From contig CALJLD010000209.1 in assembly GCA_937982665.1 (NCBI GenBank), forward strand, positions 1-35,451: 35,451 nt of DNA, read 5' to 3'. This DNA comes from an uncultured Planctomycetales bacterium (lineage in GTDB: Bacteria; Planctomycetota; Planctomycetia; Pirellulales; S012-138). This document shows positions 23,785 to 33,300 of the stretch, piece by piece. The notes below the pieces were generated by a model that ran no database searches, had not been told where the DNA came from, and saw only the letters and a program-made list of their open reading frames with translations. A program made the translations under genes and the position numbers. Each line of letters opens with the position of its first letter. Within the stretch, counting starts at the first letter, position 1.

Positions 23785-25539
23785 TTATTGCGGTAACATC
23801 GCACGCGATTTTGCCAGTTCGTAGCGGCAAGCGCGCAAGTAGACTGCCGTGGCGAGGAACGATTCCGGTCCGTTGCCGGCATCCTCATAGCCCAGCGACC
23901 CAAGCAACGCCGCCCCGGTGCCAAAACCGCTACGCTGCAAAGCGGCCACTTCCACCGCCATGGTGTTTGTCTTTGTCTGGCGTTGCGTGAGCGCTCCGGC
24001 CAACAGCGCGGCAATCCACCGCCGCCTGAGTGCTGCCAGCGGATCATCCGCCTGGTCGATTTGTTCCGCACTCGTCTCCTCCAAGTTCATAGGCGTTTGC
24101 GCCGCATTGATCAGGTGGTTGCGTTGGATTTCGTCAAACCCAACAAAGACGCGGCCAGCAAAAGAATCCGGAAGTTCCAATCGCGGAGCCTGTTCGTCAT
24201 CGATTGGGAGGGGCGTTATCGCCAAAGGATAGACCACCAAGGGGTTCAACAACTCCATTCGCCCGATGATCTGCAGTCGCAAACCAGGCGCTTGGCTTAG
24301 CGTTCTCAAGTTGCTGCGGAACAGCAGCTCTTCGCTCTCGTTTTGAATTGCCAGCCGGATGGTGAGTTCGTCATCCGCTAACTTAATCAACAGCTCCGGG
24401 CCGAGTGCTCCGACGACCGCGCCGGTCAAGAAGACAAAGTCCCAGCCAGCGGGCCGTACGTCATCGGGTAACTCAGCATACGAGTAAACGGAATTCCATT
24501 GATCCGGCAGCGGACGTTGAAAACGCTTTTGAATTCGTTCGCTCTGCCAGGCTGCCGGCCCTTGGTCCACAATCTTGATGGACTTGCCCTGTCCCAGTCG
24601 GCCATCGTGCGAAGCCGTAAGGTCCGTGCCCAGGTAATGGCTGCGCGCCAGTTGTCGGGCTGGTTGGATGATCGATCCGATTTCGATTCCACCGCGATAA
24701 GCGTCGCGAGCCAGCTGAGCGTCACCGGGCCGAACTTGCGATGCCGTATAGAGTTGATCGTCCTCGCCAACAAAGTAGGCGGCCGCGCCTGCAAAACCAC
24801 TGCGGGTGATGATTGGTTCCGCCAACAAACCGTACAGCTTCCGAGGACGCACGGGAAACTGCTTGCGGCGGGCTGTGCCAATCCAGAAGTTGGCCACTTC
24901 CGAAAGCGTGGCGATTTGCTTGGTCGTTTCGAGCACGTCGGCAACGTCTTCGGCCAGTTGGCCGGGCTCTGATTCCACAGACTTTGCACGGAACTGGCCG
25001 ATGCCGGCAATCACGCGCAATCCGCTGGCTGCCGCCCGATGTAAGCCCTCCGCGCGGCAATGGTGAACGGCGCGCAACAAACTGGACTGCAAGACCACGC
25101 CAGCGTTGGCGATGCCCACCTGCAACAACTTCGCAATGCTGTTGGCAAGCTCCGCAGCCGCATGTTGTTGTTTCGCGGATGTTTGAACTGTCTCGGCAGC
25201 TGTCGTGGCTTCAGATTCGGCCGATTGATCCTGCGCAACTTCCTGAGTGTCGCTCGTCTCGGACACGGTAACTTCCAAGCAACTCAAACATGCCAGGACG
25301 TGAAAACAGTTGGGAGAAAGAAGGCAGGTGCATTGCACTTGCTCGATGGCATCAACGCAATCTTTGGGCAAAGTCACCGTCTCGCCGCCGGTCTCCACCT
25401 TCCAGCCGCCCGGTTGTTCTTTCCATTCCCAATCAGCGGCGGCATTGGGCGAGCGGTCCAGCCGTCGCCGAACACGATCGGGAGCGGCATCAATCACCGC
25501 CGCAACAAGTTGCGCGGCAACGCCAGGTCGTGAGGTCAT
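23785..25539 (-). CDS. SWIM zinc-finger protein (YehQ-like)
   Basis: In this 584-aa protein the SWIM motif is C70-x-C72-x5-C78-x-H80 (CTCLLSPNCFH), a fold that binds zinc and is associated with DNA or protein contacts. An Ala/Glu/Thr-rich linker (about 90-130) leads to a large domain without motifs I can name. The overall plan, an early SWIM finger in a ~600-aa protein encoded with MoxR and VWA genes, matches YehQ of Escherichia coli. Its start codon overlaps the stop of the DUF5682-VWA gene by 4 nt (ATGA). It is the last gene of the four-gene cassette. Biochemical function is unknown. Confidence 0.8.
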   Translation of the reverse strand: MTSRPGVAAQLVAAVIDAAPDRVRRRLDRSPNAAADWEWKEQPGGWKVETGGETVTLPKDCVDAIEQVQCTCLLSPNCFHVLACLSCLEVTVSETSDTQEVAQDQSAESEATTAAETVQTSAKQQHAAAELANSIAKLLQVGIANAGVVLQSSLLRAVHHCRAEGLHRAAASGLRVIAGIGQFRAKSVESEPGQLAEDVADVLETTKQIATLSEVANFWIGTARRKQFPVRPRKLYGLLAEPIITRSGFAGAAAYFVGEDDQLYTASQVRPGDAQLARDAYRGGIEIGSIIQPARQLARSHYLGTDLTASHDGRLGQGKSIKIVDQGPAAWQSERIQKRFQRPLPDQWNSVYSYAELPDDVRPAGWDFVFLTGAVVGALGPELLIKLADDELTIRLAIQNESEELLFRSNLRTLSQAPGLRLQIIGRMELLNPLVVYPLAITPLPIDDEQAPRLELPDSFAGRVFVGFDEIQRNHLINAAQTPMNLEETSAEQIDQADDPLAALRRRWIAALLAGALTQRQTKTNTMAVEVAALQRSGFGTGAALLGSLGYEDAGNGPESFLATAVYLRACRYELAKSRAMLPQ

Positions 25540-28500
25540 TTGCTTGCCCCCCGAATCTGATCACCCACCCATTGTGCCAGCCGTTCCGGGCTGACGGCGG
25601 CAACAGACATGCCTGCTGAGGCGACTGCCGCGGCATTGCCGGAGTGATAGCGCGGCCTGGCATCATCATCCAGCGCCGCCAGGCCGATCAGTTTTGCGCC
25701 GGAGTCCGCCAACATCCGAACTTCCGACAGCATCTCAGGGACGGAGACACCTTCTTCAAAGTCCGAAACCAACACAACGAGCGTTCGCGACGGGTTCTTG
25801 ATCGCTTCGCGCGCCGCCCTAAGTCCCAGCCCGATGTGCGTACCGCCGCCGATCTCAACCTCCATCAAGAGCGAAAGCGGATCATCAACGGTGCCGGAAA
25901 AGTCAAGAATGCCAGTGCTGAACGCCAAGAACTTCACGTCAATGGCCGGCAACGACGAGAAGATGGCCGCTAACAAGGCGCTGTGAATGACTGAAGCATC
26001 CATCGATCCGGAAACATCCACGACAAAGATCAAATGCCAGTCCATTTGTCTTCGAGCGGGCGAACGATAAATCAGCTGGCGCGGCGCGATTGAGACACGG
26101 CCATCCTCCCGGCGGTAGGCCATGTCCAGGTTCGCATCGAGCGTTCTGGCAAAGTCCAAGCGTCTGCTGCGGCGTCGTGTGGGGCGGGCTGTGCTGAGTC
26201 CTGATAACGCCGGACGCACCCGATTCGCCAATTGCTCGGCGAGCCGATCAGTGATTCGTCGCGCCAACTTGCGCATAAGGCTGAGTTCACGCTCAGGCAA
26301 TGCTCCGCGCAATGATAAGACTTGCTCCAACAATTCCACGGACGGATTGACGGAATCTGGATTTATGTGCTCCAAAACGGCAGCACGTCCACCAGCCGCG
26401 GCTTCCGCCATCACTTCTTCGCACACGTCTTTGCCAAAGAGCCCCTCAACGTCGTTGTTCCACTCGCGAGCCGAAGGGCTGGCTTCGCCGGTGCCGCCGC
26501 CTGGACCTCCCAGCAAGTCCTGTTGTCGGCCTTGTCCAGGTCGGCAACTTGCCCCGTAGAGTTGATCCAATGTTGATGCGATTTGCCTGGAGTGTTGAGT
26601 TTGGCATCCTTGCACGCCAAGCACCAACCGCCAGCGATCAGCCAGACAAATAGCGCCAGCGGGTTCGCTGACGAGCACCGGTTCAATGTCGTTTGCGTCG
26701 GTAGCCTCACGCAGCGCGAAATCCGGCAACAGTGCAGCGATTGCAGCGCGGCCAGCGCGGTCGGCCGCAATGCCTTGGGCGAGCAAGACGGGATCGTCAA
26801 TTCGTCGTTTACCTGCGACTGCGTTTCCACCTGGCGAAATCAACTCCAACCTGGCGTGCAGCAACCAGGCCCGATCAGCAGGAGTCAAAGAATCAAAGCC
26901 GCCGCGGAGAGCAGGCAATCTCGCGAGGAATTCTTCATCCAAGACTTTCGACAAACGTTGCTCCAGCCCAGAAAGCCAGTCAGGATCGGAAGCCACTAGC
27001 GGGAGCAACGGTACCATCAAGCCGTTCAAGCGGGCTTTCAAGTGCTTTCGGCCTTCGACGTTCGACGCGGCGTCAAACCAGCCACTCAACGCGCTGGACA
27101 ATTGAAGCTGGTCAACGTCACCAAGCATCGCCTGTCCGCCGACAGCGGCTCCTTGCATGCGGGGCGAACCCTCGCGCCGAGTGTTTTGCAGCCGTGACTG
27201 GAGCGCCGGCAAGAGTTGCCCCAGGTTCCCTTGGCCAGGTTCGTCATTCGTCGCGGCGTGGATCATTGCTGTCAGGTCAATCATCGCCACAACATCCGAG
27301 GTATCGTCAGACCCCCGTAATCCCTCCAGGCCGCGCAGCGCCGCTTCCACAAGTTGACGAGGATTTAGCAACTCGGCCGGCACGCGAAACAGCAAAACGT
27401 CCGGCTCGGCGATTTCTTCGTGCCTCAATGGCAAACCGGCAATGTGCCCGGCAGCAATGCGTTGGATGATTGCAGCCGCTTCAATCAATTCGGGGGCGGA
27501 AGCCGTTTGCAGGAATGGTCCGTGCAGCTTGTGCAGGAAAGCCGCAACCGTTGTTGCCAAACCACATTCGGCCGCTGCGGACAACAGCGTCAAGATGGAC
27601 GCTGGATGGCTGGCATCCGCGGCGTCATCACCGGCAGGTTGCCAGCGGCGAATGGTGGCTTCCGCCGCTTGCGACAAAGTGACGCCGTGCAGGCCGGCTG
27701 CTTCTAGGGTTGCTGAAGTGGCATGCGTCCATTGAACATTCCACGCTTCGGTCAAATTCTCGCGATTGCCCGTGGCCTCCGTATCAAACCGCTGGGCGTA
27801 TTGAACACCAATGAGATTCAGCCGCCGCAGCACAACGGCTCGCGCCCGATCAAGCTTGGAGCGAAGCGGATCCAACCGCAGTTCCCGGCGATCATCGTTA
27901 GTTGTATCAGGGCCGGGAAGTTTTAATCGCCGCAAAGTTTCTTCGACTTGCACGGCCAGCCCGCTGCGCGGAACATCGTCCGGCAAGTTTCCGCGTTGGC
28001 GGCCAACCAAGACGGTTTGCGCTGCCGCAGCGACCGCCCTGCCCCTTCCAAACAAATCGCCCTGGACGAGCGCCGTTTGAATGGCCTCCAAGAGTTCTCC
28101 GCGACCGGGTGCGGCATGCCCGCGGAGGTTGCCCAGGTCTCGCGCCAAACGAACGATCTCCGTGGCGTCCGGCGTGCCGGCCACATGGCCATCGCGTCGC
28201 AGCTCTCGACACAACTCCACCGCCATGTCCGTGACAAGTCGGCTTGCTTCGGATGCATCTCTCGCAGCGAGCATGGTTTGATGCCACACCGGGTCCATCA
28301 CGCCGGATGGATATCCGCTGCGTTGATCGAGCTGGACAAAGGAATACGGGACCAACGAAGTTGCCGGCGGGTTGCCCTTCTTGGTTTGCTTGGGCTTAAG
28401 CGGTTCCGGCGGCGTCCACAACACAGGCTCTGGCAACAACGCGGCCGCGTGAAATGATCCGACCACGGCAACCGAATTCTGCGGCGCTTGCTCAATTGCG

Positions 28501-29105
28501 TCGCGCATCGCACCTTCTCGATGCGCATCCGAGAGCGACGGCCCTTTTGACGAGTGGCGAATAACCCAGCCAAATGTCAATGCGGCACGCCGAATGGCTT
28601 CGGCAGAAGAGCTACACGCAGGCGTCTCAACAAGTCGCTCCCAAAGTTCGCTCGTGTTGTCAGCTTCGAAGCGATCAAGCAAGCCTTGCAGCAACGGTTC
28701 GGATTCGGTGGGCTCATCGGAATCTTTGTCAGCGTCCGCGACATCAACCTCGCCCATTGCGGACAACGCCAGGTCACACGCGATAACCGGCACGTTGTTG
28801 GCGGCTGCCCAACGGATGGCCGCGAGCTCCGGGGAAAAATCGGCCAAAGGATAAAACGAAAGTAGATGGGACTCGCCCGAGGCCGCCAACGCAACGGGCG
28901 CTTGCAAGTCATCGCGGCCAAGGAATTCCAGCCAGCTTTGAAAGTCTGGCGGCATCTCCAGCAAGATCGATTGCGGACGAAAGTCATCCAGCAACCGGGG
29001 CATGACGCGCGCCAGCGCCGCCGAATGATGTCGCACGCCAATCAACAGCGGAGTGCGACAGTCGGCCAATTGTTGCAAAACGTCTTGCGGAGCCTCGCCC
29101 ACCAT
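25536..29105 (-). CDS. DUF5682-VWA fusion protein (YehM-YehP-like)
   Basis: In this 1189-aa protein, the N-terminal part reads GVRHHSAALARVMP (23-36), then ILLEMPPDF and, near 240, VVGSFHAAALL. These are the conserved His-containing blocks of DUF5682, which resemble the TraB/EreA-type fold. A long helical middle follows. The C-terminal VWA domain (about 1020-1185) keeps a full MIDAS: DVSGS, the Thr in GGGTHIG and the Asp in VSDFEEG. In Escherichia coli the corresponding proteins YehM and YehP are separate, so this is a fusion or an unsplit form. VWA proteins next to MoxR ATPases usually act as their partners. The gene starts 3 nt after the MoxR stop. Confidence 0.82.
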   Translation of the reverse strand: MVGEAPQDVLQQLADCRTPLLIGVRHHSAALARVMPRLLDDFRPQSILLEMPPDFQSWLEFLGRDDLQAPVALAASGESHLLSFYPLADFSPELAAIRWAAANNVPVIACDLALSAMGEVDVADADKDSDEPTESEPLLQGLLDRFEADNTSELWERLVETPACSSSAEAIRRAALTFGWVIRHSSKGPSLSDAHREGAMRDAIEQAPQNSVAVVGSFHAAALLPEPVLWTPPEPLKPKQTKKGNPPATSLVPYSFVQLDQRSGYPSGVMDPVWHQTMLAARDASEASRLVTDMAVELCRELRRDGHVAGTPDATEIVRLARDLGNLRGHAAPGRGELLEAIQTALVQGDLFGRGRAVAAAAQTVLVGRQRGNLPDDVPRSGLAVQVEETLRRLKLPGPDTTNDDRRELRLDPLRSKLDRARAVVLRRLNLIGVQYAQRFDTEATGNRENLTEAWNVQWTHATSATLEAAGLHGVTLSQAAEATIRRWQPAGDDAADASHPASILTLLSAAAECGLATTVAAFLHKLHGPFLQTASAPELIEAAAIIQRIAAGHIAGLPLRHEEIAEPDVLLFRVPAELLNPRQLVEAALRGLEGLRGSDDTSDVVAMIDLTAMIHAATNDEPGQGNLGQLLPALQSRLQNTRREGSPRMQGAAVGGQAMLGDVDQLQLSSALSGWFDAASNVEGRKHLKARLNGLMVPLLPLVASDPDWLSGLEQRLSKVLDEEFLARLPALRGGFDSLTPADRAWLLHARLELISPGGNAVAGKRRIDDPVLLAQGIAADRAGRAAIAALLPDFALREATDANDIEPVLVSEPAGAICLADRWRLVLGVQGCQTQHSRQIASTLDQLYGASCRPGQGRQQDLLGGPGGGTGEASPSAREWNNDVEGLFGKDVCEEVMAEAAAGGRAAVLEHINPDSVNPSVELLEQVLSLRGALPERELSLMRKLARRITDRLAEQLANRVRPALSGLSTARPTRRRSRRLDFARTLDANLDMAYRREDGRVSIAPRQLIYRSPARRQMDWHLIFVVDVSGSMDASVIHSALLAAIFSSLPAIDVKFLAFSTGILDFSGTVDDPLSLLMEVEIGGGTHIGLGLRAAREAIKNPSRTLVVLVSDFEEGVSVPEMLSEVRMLADSGAKLIGLAALDDDARPRYHSGNAAAVASAGMSVAAVSPERLAQWVGDQIRGASK

Positions 29106-29108
29106 GGC

Positions 29109-30356
29109 CTAAGATTCCAGTTCCGCGGATTCCAAAACGTCACGCAAGTCATACATGCGCCTCCACAACGCGTCGTCTTCGCTGCGCCGACGAACCGGCC
29201 CATCCCAATATGCCAACAGCCGGTCGCGGTCCTCGGCGTTGTCTTTCAGCACAACGCCCAACAAATATCCCGGCAACAATGAGACGGGATCTCTTTGAGT
29301 TGGGAAGAACGCTCCCTGTCGAGTAATGGCCGCAGCAACCGTCACGGCTTCGGCAGTGCTCATGACCGCGGCGGGTCGCTCAACATTCCAGCCTTCATCC
29401 GTGCGTCCGTCCCGCAAGTCACGAAACGTTGTCACCAAGATCTGCAACAGCTTTGCGTCAACGTCAGCATCCGTTCCAGATTCGCCGAGCACCGCTTGGG
29501 CCCGGTTGCCAACCAGTTTGATCTCCTGGTCGGCGTCGCTAATGGGAAGCACCGTCTCAAAGTTCAACCGCCGTTTCAGCGCTGCCGACATCTCGGAAAC
29601 GCCACGGTCCCGCAAGTTGGCGGTTGCAATGACGTTAAAGCCTGGAGCGGCGAAGACACTCCCATCCTCGCCAGAGAGTTCGGGAATCATCATCCGGCGT
29701 TCGCTGAGCACGCTGATCAATGCGTCCTGCACTTCCGGCAAGCAGCGAGTGATTTCCTCAATGCGAACCAGATGCCCGGCCTTCATGGCTGTCAGCACTG
29801 GCGAAGGAACCAGAGCTTCCGGCCGCGGTCCGCGGTCCAGCAGCATCGAGTAATTCCAGCCGTACCTCAAATGGTCTTCGCTTGCGCCGGCGGTACCTTG
29901 AATGGTCAGCGCGCTTGATCCGCTGATCGCCGCGGCTAGCAACTCTCCCAACATACTCTTGGCCGTGCCGGGTTGACCCACAAGCAGAAGGCCGCGTTCG
30001 CCGGCAAGCGTGACAACGCAGCGCTCTACCAAAGATCGCGGTCCGACGAACTTGGGTTCGATAACCATGGACTTTGGCATGCCAGGCGGCAAATCGGCTG
30101 AAGCCGCCGCGCGAATCGACTCACCACGCGTGCCGCAAAGAAAATCAACAACGCGTTCAGGTGACAACAACCAACCTGGCGGCCGCGCGGCCTGATCAAC
30201 AGCGCACAAGAAAGCCAACTGGTCCGCGTAGGCATCCTCGGCAGGGGGCTGTTGGCGTGATTTGGCCGATGTGGATGCGCCGTTCTTCGCGGAATTCTCC
30301 GGTGCTTTCTTCGGCGCCTTCTTAGGAGCCGCGCTTGCAGCTTTTTTCTTGGCCAC
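29109..30356 (-). CDS. MoxR-type AAA+ ATPase (YehL-like)
   Basis: This 415-aa protein starts at GTG 30356; its AAGG ribosome binding site overlaps the end of the preceding gene. Residues 1-34 are a Lys/Ala/Pro tail (PKKAPKKAP) of histone H1 style. The AAA+ module has Walker A GQPGTAKS (127-134), Walker B LVRIEE (E200-E201, with the usual Asp replaced by Glu), the sensor-1 Asn in IATANLRDRG (N247) and a double Arg at 262-263. MoxR ATPases assemble into rings and remodel partners, often through VWA adaptor proteins; the adaptor here is probably the next gene. The substrate is unknown. Confidence 0.9.
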   Translation of the reverse strand: MAKKKAASAAPKKAPKKAPENSAKNGASTSAKSRQQPPAEDAYADQLAFLCAVDQAARPPGWLLSPERVVDFLCGTRGESIRAAASADLPPGMPKSMVIEPKFVGPRSLVERCVVTLAGERGLLLVGQPGTAKSMLGELLAAAISGSSALTIQGTAGASEDHLRYGWNYSMLLDRGPRPEALVPSPVLTAMKAGHLVRIEEITRCLPEVQDALISVLSERRMMIPELSGEDGSVFAAPGFNVIATANLRDRGVSEMSAALKRRLNFETVLPISDADQEIKLVGNRAQAVLGESGTDADVDAKLLQILVTTFRDLRDGRTDEGWNVERPAAVMSTAEAVTVAAAITRQGAFFPTQRDPVSLLPGYLLGVVLKDNAEDRDRLLAYWDGPVRRRSEDDALWRRMYDLRDVLESAELES

Positions 30357-30361
30357 GGGCG

Positions 30362-33300
30362 TTACCTTGTGGATTTCTTTCGTTTCCTTTTGACTTCCTC
30401 ATACTTCGGCATGTCACCGTCAAGCACACGCTGCCACGCGGCGGCGAAAAGATCCTCAAACGGGCGCAGGACCATGGGTCCGCCGACGGGGTACGTTTGT
30501 CCGCTGTCCAAATCACTTTCGGTCAGATGCGGCAGCTTCCAAGTTTCGATTGGCAGCCAAGGAGCTTTCAACTCGGCCCATTCGCCCGGCAGGAACACGT
30601 TGCGGCCGGCCCTCGCTCGCTTGGCTTCCATGACAAGTTTCTGCTTAATCAGTTCCGCAGTCGCCTTTTTGATCCGTGCGGCTGTCCAGTCATTCCAAGT
30701 CCGCATGTTGGCGGTGGTGGGGTCCGGCAATGCCAGAAGTTGCGCGTAGGCAAGCGCCGCGTCATCGCTCAACTTATGCTTCTTCTTAATCTCCTCAACA
30801 ACTTTTGGCGCGGTGTGCAGCGGGTTGTTGGGCCAGGCACCGGCGGGGATGTCATTGGCGAGGATCGCCATTGCCAGCTTCTGAAATCCAGGGCTCTTCA
30901 AGATGGCAATATGCCCCAATACTCCCATGGTGGTTGTCTCAAAGTTCTCGACGCGGTCGATCTCCAAGAGCCCAAGCAATCGACTCATGTCTCCTTTGGA
31001 CTTCAGCTTTGCTGGCCGAAAGGCGACAAAGGCATCAAGCTCTGAATCATATCCCGCGGCGACAAGCAGCCCATCGTCAGCGCGCGCGAGGCCATCTCTT
31101 CCAGGCTTCTTGGTGCGACCTACGTGCTTGTTGATCCACTCGCTGGGTTTGGGCGGTTTCTTGCGACCTGTTTCATGCAGGTAGAAATGTCGCAACGGAA
31201 GTACAAACTTGGGGCCGGCCAACAACTTGGCCGTTTGTGTGATCAACGCAGGCATTTGTTCGCGGACTTTATCGCCGGCAGGCGTCTCCGCATGAACCAT
31301 GGAAACCAGTTGCACGATGGACCGCGGGAGCTCGTCATCAATGCCATGGTCGCCTTTCTTCTTCCCTTTCAGACCGAGGTTCGAGTAGTGCCTTTCCTTG
31401 ATGAGTTGAATTTCCAGTTCGCGCGGCTGCATGGTGGGATGCTTGGCGGGATCGGCCGCGATGGACAGCAACTCTTGATGATCGACCTGCTGCCACCCTG
31501 TCTTGCCGAGCGCGGATAGCCGCTTTTGCAACTTCGCTTCCAACGCCAGTCGCTTGGGCGTGTTTGCGCGCCAGGTCGATTCAATCGCCTTCAACGCAGG
31601 TCCGCGATCCTTAGCAAAAGGTGCGGCCAAGCCACCGGAGATCACCGCTCGATAGAGCTTGTCGCGAATCGACTCCTTGAGGTTTTGCAGCGACTGACGG
31701 CCAGCGCTGGCGTCAGCCACCTTCCATCCCAAGGCCTTGCGAAGTTCGGCTGGCAGAAAGTTGCTTTCATACGCATCAATGTTCATCCCGGCCAGCCAAA
31801 TCAGGCCAACTTCCGCTGGCGACGCGTCCATGTTGGCGGCTGTTTCCGCGAGTTCTTCTTCCGTAGGTAACGCGATTCCTTCATAGGCTTTCGCACTCTC
31901 TATGAAAGCTGCAACTTCCTCCACGCTGCAAGCGGGTTTGAGTTTGCGAGCTTTGCCGACTTTGTAGCCGGCAGGCGTTCCCGGTTTCTTGGCTGTCGAA
32001 TAGCGCAGAACTGTGTACGGCATATCGCCGTAGGTTTCGACCTCGACCAGCACAAACAAGTCTTCGCCATTCTTCATAGTGAATGACGAGCCTGCTTCAA
32101 CTTCAAAGTCATATGATCCCCAGCGATCTTTCTTAACGCCTTCAGGAATGGCGTCCATGACGCTCAATTCGCCGGGCAACTCGGTGATTCCCGTTTCATT
32201 CAAGAACCGCAGGAACTCCAGCCAAGAATCATCGCGGGCTCCTTTTGATTTCTGAGATAAACGAGTTTCTGTGACTGACCAATATGTCTTCCAACACTTA
32301 AATGCAAGATCATCCAGAAGCGAAAACCAGATGTGTCCGGTCGCGGTGAGATTTCCGCCTTCTGACTCGCCTTTGAGGAATGCGACGGTTTCCGCGATGT
32401 GAGCGCTTGTTGAGGACGCGACCTCGGATTCGTAACGCTCGGCGGTCTCCATGTCCCAGTGTTCGGCCGCCGCGTCAACCTTAGCACTGCCAGCGGCCGA
32501 AGACTTGCCGGACTTCTTAGATTGGGCGATTGCCTTGTCGCGGACACTCTCAAACTCGCCAGCTCTGGAGTCCGAATCTTGCACAAATCGAACCAGGCCC
32601 AGCACGAGGCGCTCGGGCGCATTGGGGAGGAAATTCTTAACAGCGGCCAACAACTTGGGCGCGGTTTCTTCGGAAACCTGATCGCGCTTGCGTCGCGCGG
32701 CGCCGGCGGCCTGCCCTGCCCTGTCTTCCGCGGCCGCCTTAAGCAGGGCCTCGCATTGTTTCTTACTGACCGAGCGGAGTTTCTTTGACGAGGCAATGTC
32801 TCGCGGCTTTAGCAAATGCCAGAACTGGATGGGCAGCAATGTAACCTGCCCCCAAGCGTCCTCGGCATTGTAATCGACAAGCCGGCTGATCTCTGTTGTG
32901 CCTAACGGATCCCACAGGGTATACGGGCCACTGCGATTGCCGCGCGGGACGGTTATGGGCCAAAAGCTGTCCGTGCCGGGTTGCTGCAGCAATGCGACGG
33001 GAACCTCGGGTTCTCCATTGCAGTCAATGAGCGGCTTTTCCCAGCGGCGGCCGTCAATGCCTTCGCCAAAGTATGTCCCATCGCGGCGCTTGATGGTTTT
33101 CCAGCCCACGAGCCCATCCTTCGTGCCAAGCGGCGAATCGGCAGCGACTTTCGGCACGCCATGCAATTCAGAATTCTCTGCGACGAGTTCCCCCCCATCA
33201 GTCTTTTCAAACCATGGCGGCACGCTTTCGCGAATCGCCTTGCCAGTTTCGGGATTCACTTCGCGCACTTTGCGGGTTTCAACTCCGTCATCGCTGAAGT

